Positions 10,406 through 23,300 of a stretch of DNA of 64,000 nt are shown here, in pieces. The stretch lies in NCBI GenBank assembly GCA_030549775.1, contig CM060175.1:39111915-39175914 (forward strand), given 5' to 3'. The position numbers were made by a program, and so were the translations under genes. The stretch's first letter is position 1, and each line of letters opens with the position of its first letter. The notes below the pieces were generated by a model that saw nothing but the letters and a program-made list of their open reading frames with translations, made no database searches and had not been told where the DNA came from. The DNA is from Tamarix chinensis (lineage: Eukaryota > Streptophyta > Magnoliopsida > Caryophyllales > Tamaricaceae).

Positions 10406-13137
10406 TTTTCAAACTTGGTGGCCAAACCTTGTGGGCTTAGACCATCAAATTGAGCTCAAACCAGGTACTGCTCTGGTTAGTGTGCAACCTTACAAATATC
10501 CACAGGAACAAAAGAACGAAATTGAGACCATGATACGAGACATGTTAATTGCTAGGATCATTTGCCATAGTCAAACCCTTACTCAAGTCTTGTGCTCTTA
10601 GTGAAGAAGAATGATGGAGGGTGGCACTTCTCTATGGACAGTAGAGCCCTAAACCGAGATAAATATATGATACTAGTAATTGATGAGTTACTGGAAGAAC
10701 TCCAAGGGAGAGTTATTTTTTTGAAACTAGATTTACAATCGTGGTATCACCAAATTCAATTCCAGCTGATGGATATCCCTAAGATAGTGTTTAGGACACA
10801 CGAAGGGCGTTATGAATTACTAGTCATACCTTTTGGCTTAACTAACACCCCTTCCACCTTCCAAGACTTAATGAATCAAGTATTTTAGCCATATTGCGTA
10901 AGTTAGTGCTAGTATTTATTTGACAATATTTTGGTCTATAGCTCATTGCTAGGGGAGCATGTGGAGCACCTGGGGAAGGTAATGAGGGTATTGTAGGAGC
11001 GTTCTTTGTGCATCAATAGTAAGAAGTGCTTGTTTAGTCAAAGAAAAATTAGATTATTTAGGGCACATGATATCGGTCAAAGGCGTAGCAACAATTCCAA
11101 CCAAAGTAAAAGCAATGTTGGCCTGGCTTAGCCCTCGGAACCTAAAAGAGTTGAGGGAATTCTTGGACTCACAAGGTATTGTTGCAAATTTGTAAAGGGA
11201 TATGGCACCTGGCAACACCTCTTGCTAATCAACAAAAATGATCAATTTGGGTGGAATTAAGTAACTCAGTAGGCTTTTGAGGTTATGAAGCAAGTCTAAC
11301 TTCAGTCCCTATTTTGGCATTACCAAATTTCTCTAAAGATCGATGCTTCCAGGGTGGGATTGGGGGTTGTCATGATGCGGGATCAACATCCCATTACTTA
11401 TTTCAATCAACTCTTAGGAACCAAAGCAAGGCCGAAATATATGTATGAAAGAGAACTGTTGGCGATTGTATTGGCTATACAAAAATGGAGACACTATCTA
11501 TAGGGGCGTACGTTTGTGGTGCGCACCAATTATAGGAGTTTGAAATATCTCTTGAAGCAACAGATTTTACTAGAGCAGTTGAAATCGGTAGTTATCATTT
11601 CGACATAGAGTATATGGCAAGCAAGGACAATAGGGCCGCTGATGCATTGTCCCAAGTGGAGCTCAACAAGCCCTTAGTTTCAATTGCAATGTCTATAATA
11701 GGGAGCCTGCAGGACTTAGAAGTTGAGATTGATGCAGATTTATCGCTCGAAATGATCCAAAAACAAAATTGTTGCACAACCCCACTGCAAAGGATGGGCA
11801 TAGCATGTAATCGGGTCATTTGTGGTACAAGGGGCATTCGTGTTACCCACAAACTCTACTTACATCCCATTGATCTTAACCAAGTTCCATGATGGCAAGG
11901 TTGGGGGGGGCATTAGAGTGTGTTGAAGACATACCAACAAGCAATCAGTGAGGTATTTTGGACTAGTATAAGGAAAGGATATCCAAAAGTTTGTTAATCG
12001 GTGTGAGGTTTGCCAGCAGAACAAGACATCTACCCTCTCACCATTACGTTTATTGCAGCCTCTGCTAGTACCCAATCAAATTTGGGAGGACGTGAGCATG
12101 GATTTCATAGAAGGGTTACCGTACTCCTAAAAATACAGCTGCCTACTAGTGGTGGTAAACCGCTTGAAAAGGTAAACCCATTTTATATCAATCATACACC
12201 CATTTCAATGCAATCCATTGCAGCAATGTTCATCAAGGAAGTGGTCTGTTAGTCACTTTTGGCAAGAGTTATTTCGATTACAAGGCACAACCCTGAAGTA
12301 TAGTTTTGCCTATCATCCACAATATAATGGGCAAATTGAAGTAGTTAACTTGACCCTTGAAACCTACCCACAACGCTTTGCTAGGGATAAGCCTAAACAA
12401 TCGATGAAATGGATTGCCCACAAATCTGGTAAAATACCTCATGTTGCTACTGGCACAACGCCCTTCACTACAATGTACAATCGACCACCACCCACTCTAG
12501 TCAAATATGAAAGGGAGGCTACTTTATTAGATGCGATAAATGAAGAATTATAGAAGTGAGATCTAGTACTGGAAGAGCTAAGACAACATCTAGAGTGTTC
12601 ATAGAAGATCACGAAGGCCACTTTTGACCGGAAGAGGAGGGATGTCAATCTAGAAGTAGGGGATTGGATTTATGTTAAACTCAAACCGTATACACATCAA
12701 TCCTTGGTCAAAAGGATGAATGAGAAGTTGGCTTCCAAATTCTTTGGGCCTTATCAGTGACAAGGAAGGTGGGAAAGGTCACCTACAAGTTGCAGCTGGA
12801 AGACTCGGTACCTATCCACCCACTCTTCCATGTTTCGATGCTGAAACAATCTATGGTTCCTGGACAGCATTCCCAGCCATTTCCAGTCTCCCTCACGAAG
12901 AACCTGGAATGGTAAGTGCAGCCAAAAGAAGTTAGGGGTCTGCGTTATAATCGGAAGGGTCAACTTGAGGCCTTTGTAAAGTGGATTGGGCTTCCATAAT
13001 TTAAAGCATCTTGGGAGGGTTTTAAAGCTATGAATGTGCAATTCCCTAATTTCCACCTTGAGTAAAAGGTGAAAATTTGGGAGGGGAGTGTTGATAGGCC
13101 CATCACTAAGTACACGTATGTTAGGAAGAATCATTGA
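10406..13137 (+). pseudogene. pol remnant of outer Reina-like element
   Basis: This continues the outer pol after the inner insertion. RT is readable from about 10440 to 10888 ([39 protein letters not shown]). The catalytic block is degenerate (near 10905-10935), and RNase H ends at about 11605-11660 (MASKDNRAADALSQ). Integrase pieces lie at 11995-12540 (FIKEVV, YHPQYNGQIEVVN). A chromodomain with two stops follows at about 12940-13076 (LEAFVKWIGLP, FKASWEGF, FPNFHLE). The frame ends at TGA 13135-13137, 46 bases inside the 3' LTR. Many frameshifts and stops; not functional. Confidence 0.85.
13079..13088 (+). promoter_or_regulatory. polypurine tract of outer element
   Basis: GGGAGGGGAG, three bases before the 3' LTR, within the pol frame, in the same place as in the inner element. 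Confidence 0.65.
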
Positions 13138-13415
13138 TGTTTTTGGGCTGGGTTTGGGCTAAATGGTCTAGTATTGGAGGATTAACAGAAGTTAGTTACT
13201 TGAATGGGACTCTGTGAGGTGGAATCGTTTCTTTTAAGGGGGACCTATATAAGTATATAGCACAGGCCACAGGGGGAGAGGGGGATAGGGAGATTCTATG
13301 TGGAGGTTGCAAACCCTCCTAGCTCTATACTTATTACGCTAAGTATTGCAATTTCAATACAATCAATCCTTACCATTATCTTCTCATTTATCTTCCTTTG
13401 TGGTATTCTCTAACA
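13092..13415 (+). repeat. 3' LTR of outer Reina-like element
   Basis: 324 bp, matching 2910-3238 over its full length, TG...CA ends, with a TATATAAGTATATAG TATA block. The pol frame runs 46 bases into it. Confidence 0.9.
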
Positions 13416-13788
13416 CAAGGTCGGTCGATCCAATAGGCTACACAATGACCATACCATGGTGTTGAGATGCATGTTTCTTTAACAACTCATATAATGTACC
13501 TTGGCCTCTATACTATGCAATATTCTTTCCCAATCATGGACACACAAAGCAAGGAGCACAAAGATATTCAGCAATAAGTTATACACTAAAAGATAAATGG
13601 AAAATATTGTGTCAAGTCATTTAAAATATGAAATTCTGACATATAGAACTTATAGTAGCATATCCATACCATATGGCAAAAGAAGACACTATAGGCACCT
13701 ATGTAAGGCTTTTGCAAAGGTTAATGGCTATCTTGATCTAAAACATATGACAATGATCACATCAAATCTGCTGAATGAATGGGTATAC
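13416..13788 (-). other. ARP4 intron 8, part next to exon 8
   Basis: 373 bp between the donor of exon 8 and the outer Reina-like LTR. No further ARP4 codons are seen. The plus-strand frame 13597-13833 overlaps exon 8 and is a shadow. Confidence 0.6.
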
Positions 13789-14316
13789 CTTTTGAAGAAC
13801 ATAACCATCATGTACTGGGGCAACAGTGGTTGATCCTCCGCCACTATAATAGCATGAAACCACATATTACCAAACAATTAGTGCTGATTAGTGACAATTC
13901 ATAAAAGTACTCCAATTAAATTATAGAGTAAAAGGTTGGGTGCATCACCTTAGATGAGGCAAAAATATTCACTTAAAACAAAATTCCACAGCTGATCCAA
14001 AGAACGTAGAAAAGAAAAACAGGATACTAACAAAATGGAACGAACATTCTACCTATCAACGACTAAAGAGGTAGCTCGTCCAGAAGCAAAAGATGTAAGA
14101 ACCTGGCAGCAAAAACATTCCGGACAGCAAACTACATCAGAAGCATAATATCCCTTATGCACCAGAAAAGGGAGAAAAAAATCGTGACATTGCTGCATAT
14201 AGCATTTAAAATGTAAACAATATAAAACTAAGCACAAAGATAGATAAAGACATACAGCATTCTTTGCCAAGAATAATGCAGGTACTCTGTATTTTTCAAA
14301 CATGAGCTCCGCCACC
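13789..14316 (-). CDS. ARP4: ARP4 exons 6, 7 and 8
   Basis: Exon 6 (14316-14256, 61 nt) codes [20 protein letters not shown]. Exon 7 (14102-14053, 50 nt) codes [16 protein letters not shown] plus two bases. Exon 8 (13843-13789, 55 nt) completes Ser183 and codes [18 protein letters not shown]. Introns are 153 and 209 bp. Exon 8 has a proper donor (GTATAC), so the coding sequence continues further left, beyond the nested retroelements and the window edge. Confidence 0.92.
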
Positions 14317-17300
14317 CTGTTAACAATGCAGTAAGTGAATGTATGGACATATAAGCAAAGTTTGCTCCAAAATTTCTGACACAAATTTCCCTGCCAATAT
14401 CGTATGTCCCTGAATTCCCAGCAGCTAATGACAACAAGAATAAATACAGGCCATTTAATGCAACAATTAAATTCTAGTTCATTAATACCGAAAATCATTT
14501 ACTAGGCCAATTAATATACTACGTCAATTAATTAAAATAACAAAATAGATAGTGATCTACTGTGTACAATTATTAGTTAAATATTCTAGTACACGCTTAC
14601 TTAGTAAAAAAAATGTAATTATAGAATTACTTAAGGCACTATTTGGTTCTAAGAAAGTTTAAGGAAAAGAAAATTAAAATCACAATACTTTCATTCAAAC
14701 TTTCCTAAAAAAAAAATCAAATAGTTAATCTTTAACAATTTTATTCCTTACTCTTTTTCTATTTCATTATCTTACGCAAACCAAAAGCAAAAAATTATTT
14801 TTCTTTTATTTCTTTTCTTTTCTTTAAAACAGTCCATAAACCAAATGGAGTATAATTGTAAATTATCTCTAAGATAATTATTTAGTTAATAAAATAAAAA
14901 GTATATATTATCATTTGTTTCTTTTCTTTTCTAGGGAGGTTACCTTCATCTCTCTCATATTTTTATTTCTTTTCCTATGGAGCTAATCAAATAAAAATTA
15001 TACATTACTTACTTCTGTGTTAAGACAAACAATATATTTTATCTTTTTTCTAACTTCATTGTAATCTTCTAATTATCAATTCAAACTTTCTATTCATTAT
15101 TTTATTTTTCCTTTATTTGATTAATGACTTTGATGATGTATATTTAAATTGTCAAATGAGAATGTATTTTTATTGCATGGTAATAGAAATAAAATGGATC
15201 TATTTTTATTTTATTTTATTTTATTTCATGTTATCTAACACTGTAAAATTTATGACTTAACATTTGCATGAGATATAATAATTTTATAATTACTTTATGT
15301 TTTTGCCTATTTAATTATTATTTTTACTAATTTAATGTTTAAGCTAACATATTATCTACTTAAAAATCACAAGCATCGCACCAGTTTAATAAACAATAGC
15401 AATTCACTCATTTTACAGCAAATAATAACCATTCACTCAAGTTACTGCAAATAAGCAAAAGGCATTTGCAATATCTGCAGTTTTTTTTTTTTAGTGATAA
15501 ATAAATAAAGCAGTAATAATGGACCCAGCGGATTGTTTGGATCTGTTGTAATATATCAGTATTCAGCCCAAAACTCCTAGCAAATGACCAGTGTCCCGAG
15601 CAAATAAAAGAATCAGTATACATTTTTCCAAATTTTTTTTTCAACTCAAAGTTGTTTCAAAATCAAATTGATAGAATAAAGCTTCATTAGATCATCAACT
15701 TAGGTTGTACAGAAATGGGGATGGATACACAGAAATGTGAACAGGGCCACAAAACTAAAATATAGGTGTGTTAAAATTAAGATTTACAGTTCAATTTTAC
15801 ACCTATGATTATTATTTAAACACTAAAGATATTAAAGTACACAATTAAGGTAAACTATATGATATCATTGTCCATCCATTCAAAGAGCATAAGACTTCAT
15901 ATATGATTTTAAAAATTAAATAAAATAGTTATAAACAAATCTTTAGATCAAATATGATTAAGAAAACAACTACTGAATAACAAACAAAGAACCCAATTCA
16001 AATATAGATTTTAGGATAAAAGTAGAGAAAAAAGTAAACATAGATATACAAATACTATTATCTAAAGCAAAAAGAAGGTTAGGCAAAAGGGAGTAGATCC
16101 AAACAAATACAAAAATACAACTTCCAAGAAATTACAAAGTAAATAACTGGCAGCAGGCAAGCTCATTTTGTTTAGACAGGATGAAATCCCAATATTCAAA
16201 AAGAGGAGAGAGGTGCATAAGTCAAAAAAAAAAAAAAGGCATAGGACAGAGAGTGAGATAAAGAAGGGAAGTGCAATCAGGCGGAGGAAGAGTTGGGCGA
16301 GGAAGCAATGTCATCAAAGAACAAGGAAGCAAATGCTGGAGTTAATGACAGCATGAGATAGAGAAGATGCGTGCCACAGCACTGTCCAGTGAGGTCACTA
16401 GTGATGGAATATTTAGAACCAACCAGAAAAGAAAGAGTGAGGCCAAGACAGAGTGAGGTCAGCAGCAAAAATTAGTGAAAAGTGGCCAACAAAAGGAGAA
16501 GGCGAGTCTTTTTGTGACCAAAACGTTTTGGGCAGAGCAAAATGAGTATCAATTAGTACATCCATTCTTGCAGTGTGAGGCCACCACAGATGGAAGATAC
16601 GGAACCAACCACAAAATAATGGAGTATGGGGTAGAGAGAGTGTGAGGTAGGCAACAGACTTAGGCCTGTTGTCCTCAGCTTATTTTTATTAGCAAACTTT
16701 TGATCATAATAAAATAATATAAAATTAATAACAAAAATTATAAATTTGATGGAATGACAACAATATTAATAATACTTATCAAAAAAATATTAATTAAGTC
16801 ATCAATAATAGTAAAATAGAAATAATATCACTGAAAATTTCCGATCAGATCAGAAAAGAACAGGACCTTAGTGAGCAGCAGAGAACGCCAATAAGTGGTC
16901 AAAGAGGGAGAAGGTGAGTTTTTCTTTCTGGGATAGAGTGTTTGGCGATGGAAAAATGCGTTTCAGTAAGTATTCCCATTCTCGATGCGTTCAGAAATGC
17001 AAAACACGAGTCATACGCCATAGTCATGCTATATACACATTATTTGGTAAACAGTTTGCTAAAATGAAGTTATGTAGATTGATATTTTTTTATAGGTATT
17101 TCACAATCGTGATAAAAGGTAGGCAAATGTTCAAATAGAAATGGGTTATTACATCAGCTGAAATGAAGTAATAACTCGGAGAAAATCAAGTTGCCAAATG
17201 GACCATAGTCTCACATCAAACAACCAAAATATGTTTTACATGATAGTTTCTATCAACCCTTCTTCAAAAGGTAAAAAGATCTAAGACGGGCCAAAGCTAC

Positions 17301-20300
17301 TTCACAGTATTCACCCCTTATAGCATACTATTATTTTGGTTGGGGTAGGGATAGAAAAGGATGTGTGTGTCATCATTGTGACATAAAGAAAAGTGTTTAT
17401 ATCCTTTCTATTGGATATTCAGATAGTAGGCACTTTGGGAGCATCAATTCAATTAGGAGATGAATGGATATGACTTCACCAAGTGATTGACACTTAGGAT
17501 TTTCCAAGAATAGTGCTTAATAACAAGGAAGTACTCTTGTCTGATGAACAATCAATTTATTCAAGTACTCTACTTCCAGTAAATATTTAGGTTCCATGTT
17601 CAAATCCCACACTTCGGACTTAAGTAAAATCATTTTGATTTTAAAAAGGCAAACAGATGCTAATAGATTGAGTAGAGACATTCATGGATGGAAGGAGGAA
17701 ACTGGTATTCAAGGGAGAAACGATTTAGTTGCTCCTGCTATGTTGGTCATTGGCTTCACTACAACAGCAAACTCTTACAGGCAAGGCACAAAAATGTAGA
17801 GAGTTCATTCTCCAACTAGCATGAGAAAACACAAACAAATGCTGCCAGCATAAATAACATGTATTATCCTGTATAATAAAACCGGAAAACTTAAAATTAA
17901 CGATTCCCAAAAAAAAGATGATAATTTTTTTTTTCATGAGATAAAATGAATACAGATCCATAGCACAAACAAAAAAGAAGCTGCTGAACACTATCCTCAG
18001 AAGATTTCTGGCTCCCAAATTTTAGCTCGTAAGTATTAGTAGAAAGTATAATATGCAAAGAAGGCTAATGAGTCCATAAATATGATGCCAACGAAAGCGA
18101 AGACATCACATGAGGTCACCTTTCTCTCTGTTGCTGGGTATTTGAAGACGGTTCTGCCAGTAGCATAGGATGCTCCTTTGGGTCAATCAAAAGGCATTCC
18201 CTAGAATAGAATAGAAAAATAAACCACAAGGCATATCAATAAAATACCTTGAAAGCCCACATTGCTCATCTAAAAAACTAGAGGGGAGAAGGGGCAGGAA
18301 AATGAATGGGAGGAGAAACTCAAGCTCAGGAAAGGAAATACTTGCAAGAGAATACAAAGAGTTTCTTGATACTGTGTAGCGTGCTTAGATATTGGCAAAT
18401 CTCTAATACTATAAGCATCTAATATGTGAATCAGCATCACTTCGCAAAATAACCAAGAACAACTACAATAATGTATTCAGATATCTCCACTAGTTTTCCT
18501 TCTTTTCTTTTTTCTTTCCTTTTTTTTTTTTGTGGGGATCGTGGAGATGCAGATGCAGGTAACTTAAACAAAGCTACTTTTTCTGTCCTTTTCTTTTGTC
18601 TTGTGAATGAAAGATCTGAAGACCCAAAGGATTCAGAAATCAGAACTACAACAGCATGTCCCTTGCAAGATCAAATCACCTGAACGCATGGTCCCATATG
18701 CTATCCACAATATCCCAGTCTGACACCACTCCATCCTTTATTGATGGTAATACCTGATAAAGGAGCAGAATTAATTGTTATAATAATAAGATAACATTCC
18801 GGACTAAAAATGAAGTGAAGAATCAATTACGGAATATATGACTGAGTTTTAGAATCCACTTTCATTCTCCAGGATTATTTACAGTATGAAACTAACAGAA
18901 TAGAGTTAAATTATATTTTAAGACCTAAAAACTTGAATATTTCATGTGAATGTGTAATTTGATTAGTTTTTATGGGGCTTATTAAATATCTTGGCACTTC
19001 CATGAAACAAACATGTAGCCAAAAGTAAAAAGAAAATTCACAGTTTAGTCCAAAAACCTACCTCCATATGATCACGTCGATATCCCAAGGCTTGAGATCC
19101 CACATACAATTTGCGCCTGCCCTTCCCTTTCTCAGAGTCATAGGTTTTGACAGTACTGTTGGAGTCCGTAGCAGATCCTGTGTTCTTTTCAGGATTTTCA
19201 GGATCATCAACTTCCATTTGATCAATTGCACCAACAACCTAAAAGGAAAGTATCAAGAAAAAGGGGGGAAAAACTAATATTCTCAAACTATTCCAACATG
19301 CAAGACAATATCATCTACAAAAGCTAAAGAACAGAGAATTATGTGTCAGTTATGATAGATAAGACTTCACGAAGAAAAGCAGAGCATTAGTAGGTTTAAG
19401 TTCATGAACAGAATAATTTGGTGCAGAAGTTGCTCGCTGATGCACCAAGCTGAACTATCCTAATTAAGTTGTTTGATATCAATTCAGGAGTCTCTTGAGT
19501 TTCATTTGAGTCCAAAAGCTACAATTCAGAGTTTCAAATTTCATTTGATAGTTCATCTTCTACCAAGTGTCTTTTGCATCAAATCATATCCTTGCAAAGA
19601 GCTATATATTATTGCCCTTGGGATACATTTGGGTCAGAAGATTATTTTAATGTGCCAAACTTATTTGTTCAGGTTACCAACAATACATTCATGTTATTCA
19701 ACATTTTGGTAACCAATAAAAGATTTATGTTCATATATTACTGAGTAGCCTAGTGGGGTCCATATTTTTCTCACTGAAATTCAACTAGATGTATTGGTGT
19801 ACAACTCAATACAGCATCAAAATGACATGTATGAAGAAAATAACAAGAGATCATATACATAGGCCTAAGAAAACCTTAAAATCTAAAATGATAAAAACAA
19901 ACTGTAATGACATAAAATCCTTGAGTATATCAAATAAAATAAAATTCTAAAACAATAATAATTTTTAAAAAAAATTGAAATCTAAACTAACTCCTAAACA
20001 GAGAATAATCAAAGTTACAAAGATAACAATGAAATATCTAAATCCTAAAAGATAAAACAAGTCCCTAAACTTGGGCTTGTGTGCAAGCTCATACTACATC
20101 ATCCTCCCTCAAAAACTCAATTTAACTAATGTAGGGTTTGGATATTAGAGAAAAACTAAAAGGAGAGAAAAGGGAAAGGGGAAGGGAATAAGAGAATTGG
20201 GGAAGGGAATAAGAGAATCGGGGAAGGGAAGAGAGAAATTAGGGTGAGGAGGACTAGACTTGAGAGGATAGAGGGAAATCAGACATATGGGAAGCATTTC

Positions 20301-23300
20301 CTCAAAAATCTATATTCAAATCATTATTAATCAAAGTAAATAGCTTGAGCTTGAGATCTTAGATATATGCCAAAGGACTACAAGAGTTGTGTCAAATCCT
20401 AATACAATAATAACAAATCATGAAATAAGCCCCCTTCAAAAAAAAAATATAATATAAGCATGATGAAATAAAATCCTATACGATATTTCCTAAGATTAAG
20501 CCCAAGATGATAATACTAAATATTATCATAATCTTATCTAAGTCCTAATCAAGTAATATCTGAAATTACAGTAGATATTATAAGTCCTAAAACATAGAAC
20601 AAGTTTGTGGTCAGATAAGTTCTTTCATGTCCATCCTAGGTGTCAACCCTTTGGTATTATCAACATCTCTATCGCTGATAATCTCTTTGGTTTCTGTCGT
20701 AGTGCTCTAGCTTCGATGGAGAGACTCATGCGCTGCTTGAAGGACTTACCAACTTGTTTTGGGCCTTCATTTAGTCCTCCTAAATGCAATGTGTATTTCA
20801 GAGGTGTGGATCTCCAAACTCGCCAGCAAATCCTTGAGTTAATAGGGTTCAACCAAAGTGCATTCCCAATCTCTTACCTTGGACTTCCCCTCTCAAGATC
20901 AAGTTTAAATGCAATCCTTGATTGAGAAGATGACTTCCAAATGTAAGCATTGGTCAAATAAACTTCTCTCTTGTGCAGGCAGATTGCAATTAGTTTAATT
21001 GGTCCTCTTCCATATCCAAATGTATTGGGAACGAAATTTAATTCTTCCAGCAAGGGTGATTACCAAAATAAATTCTATCATACTTAGCTTTCTCTAGTCA
21101 GGTTGTTTGCATACTAGCAAGAAAGCACTTGTGGCCTGGGAAAAAGTATGCTTGTCAAAGGCGGAAGGAGGACTTGGAGTTATTGATTTACAAATTTGAA
21201 ATATTTATGTCATAGCAAGACTCCTATGGAACATACAAGTAAAGAAGGATAGCTTGTGGGTACGGTGGGTCCATATAATATACCTCAAGAGATGCTCATC
21301 ATGGGATTATACACCCATGTCAATTTGCTCCTGGCTTTTCCTCAAAATTCTGTCAATCCGTACACAAAGTTTCCCTGATCGATGTACCACAGAAGATGGA
21401 AACTACAGCATTAAAATGATGTATGTTGAGTTGAGACATAAAAAACCAAAGGTGTGGTGGAGGGGATTGGTTTGGTGTTCTTTAATTACCCCGAAACTAC
21501 AACTCATTTTCTGGCTAGCCGTTCAAGATCGGCTCTATACTAAGGATCGTTTGGGCAAGTTTGGATTAAGTGTTTATCGCAGCTGTGTTTTATGTGGACA
21601 CGATGATGAGAGTACTACATATTTGTTCTATGACTGCTCTTTTACTCAAGACATTTGGTGTCCTCTAAGGTTGGTTATCGAACGTAGAGATGATCTCAAG
21701 ACTTGAATGACCCAAATGTAAGTATTGGCAAAGAACACAAGACAGCCATCGGCTAAAAAGGACATGCTCCACTCATTTTATAGTACCATGGTTGTTCATG
21801 TTTGGTACGAACCGAACAGACATGTTTTCTCGTGTGATAGTTGGTTCCCTTCTTTGGCTCTAAAATAAATTATAATGTCCATTATTTACAACTGTGGTGT
21901 TAGGAGATCCAAATATAGTCCATGGATCCATATTTTAAATGATGTTATTAGACATTGAGTATTTATTGTCTTTTTGGTAATAAAATTCCATTTTCTACCA
22001 AAAAAAGAAAACATAGAACAAGTCTCTAAACTTAGATTTGTTCCCTACAACGCAGACTGCATCATAATTTCACTTGATTTCATTTGCAAATTATAAAGTT
22101 TATTTACAAAACATTATCCAAGATTATACTTATATCACTTCTAACCTCAGACTCCATGTCATATAAGTTTAATTAAGCAAGCAGGTTATTTTCAAAACAA
22201 TATTTGTTGAGTAACTAAAACTATTTGAGTTTGGGTTCGCGAATTTTGATATGATTCAATATCTTATTTGGAGCCCATTTCTCAAGTTATTGGTAACCAC
22301 CCATATTCTCTATTGTCTCAATAATCAACCACTCTCTCCACTCCTAAGTAACCACCCACAGATAATAATCCATGTTTTACACCTTCCCACTACTCATTGA
22401 TAGAGAAGTGGAGGGAGTAGTATGAGTGGGTTTACTTCAAAAATTGCCTATAAATACCCATAGTAGTTTGGATTTAAAGGATACCAAACTCGATCCTCAC
22501 AAGCCATATTCCTCTCTTTCCTATGATTTTTTTATGTAATCAAGTTCTACAATTCTCCATTCCTTCAACCTTGTACAGTCTCAGGAAAGTTGTATAAACC
22601 CTTGGAGAGTGAATGGCCTTACACGATTACACCATAGTCAAGCCTAATTTACTTTTAGAACAGTTTATTTCACGACATAATAATTTCATCTTCCGGTTTT
22701 TGTTCTATACTATACTTACCACCAATAATCTAAAAGCAAATTACAATAGAGAATGGTGTCAAAGTCAACCAACCGCACTCATCTTGATTTCTCCAAATTC
22801 GAGCCACTCAACAGAACCAACTACAAGCAATGGTGTTAAACGTTGCTAATTCTGTTCCAACAAATGCAGGCTGACTACGAACTATTCAACGATCCTCCTG
22901 TTGCTAATAATTCAGAAACTCACATTATGGGAGTTTTTTGACATTTTTGTTTCTAAAATTCAACGATATGGAAGGCGCTATAGAAGAAGTACGGTAGTGA
23001 TGCAATAAGTAAGCAAAAATATGTAATAGGCAATTGGTTGAAATTCCAAATGGTGGATGACAAGCCGATAATGGAGCAAATTCATGAGTGTGGTAGTTGT
23101 ACTTGGTGAAGGAATGAGGCTTTACTAAAATAATACAGGGGATGTGTTGCGTGAGAAATTCCCTCCGTTATGTTCCGATTTCATAAGTCATCTGAAAGCA
23201 AACCGCTTGAAGAATAAGTTAGACTATATATACCTTACTCATAATGCTAACCTAGTAGAATCTTGAGGTCATGTAGACAGGTTCAAAGGTAAAGGAAATA

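Larger units (their letters stand above)
2910..13415 (+). mobile_element. old Reina-like Ty3/gypsy chromovirus (outer element of a nest)
   Basis: The element is bounded by direct LTRs (2910-3238 and 13092-13415) starting TGATAGG and ending ACA. Flanks are CAAGA (2905-2909) and CAAGG (13416-13420), a five-base duplication with one mismatch. It has an initiator-Met primer site, remnants of gag, protease, RT, RNase H, integrase and a C-terminal chromodomain, and a purine tract before the 3' LTR. Without the inner insertion (5013-10400 plus its duplicated GGGAG) it is about 5.1 kb, the usual size for the Reina lineage. The LTRs differ at very roughly 15% of sites by eye, and the coding region has many stops and frameshifts, so the copy is old. 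It lies in ARP4 intron 8, antisense to the gene. Confidence 0.9.

Noticed and set aside
14634..15010. Possible Tourist-like MITE (GGCACTATTTGGTTCT start)
   Set aside because: I could not find the matching inverted end or a TAA-type duplication; the segment is simply AT-rich with T-runs.
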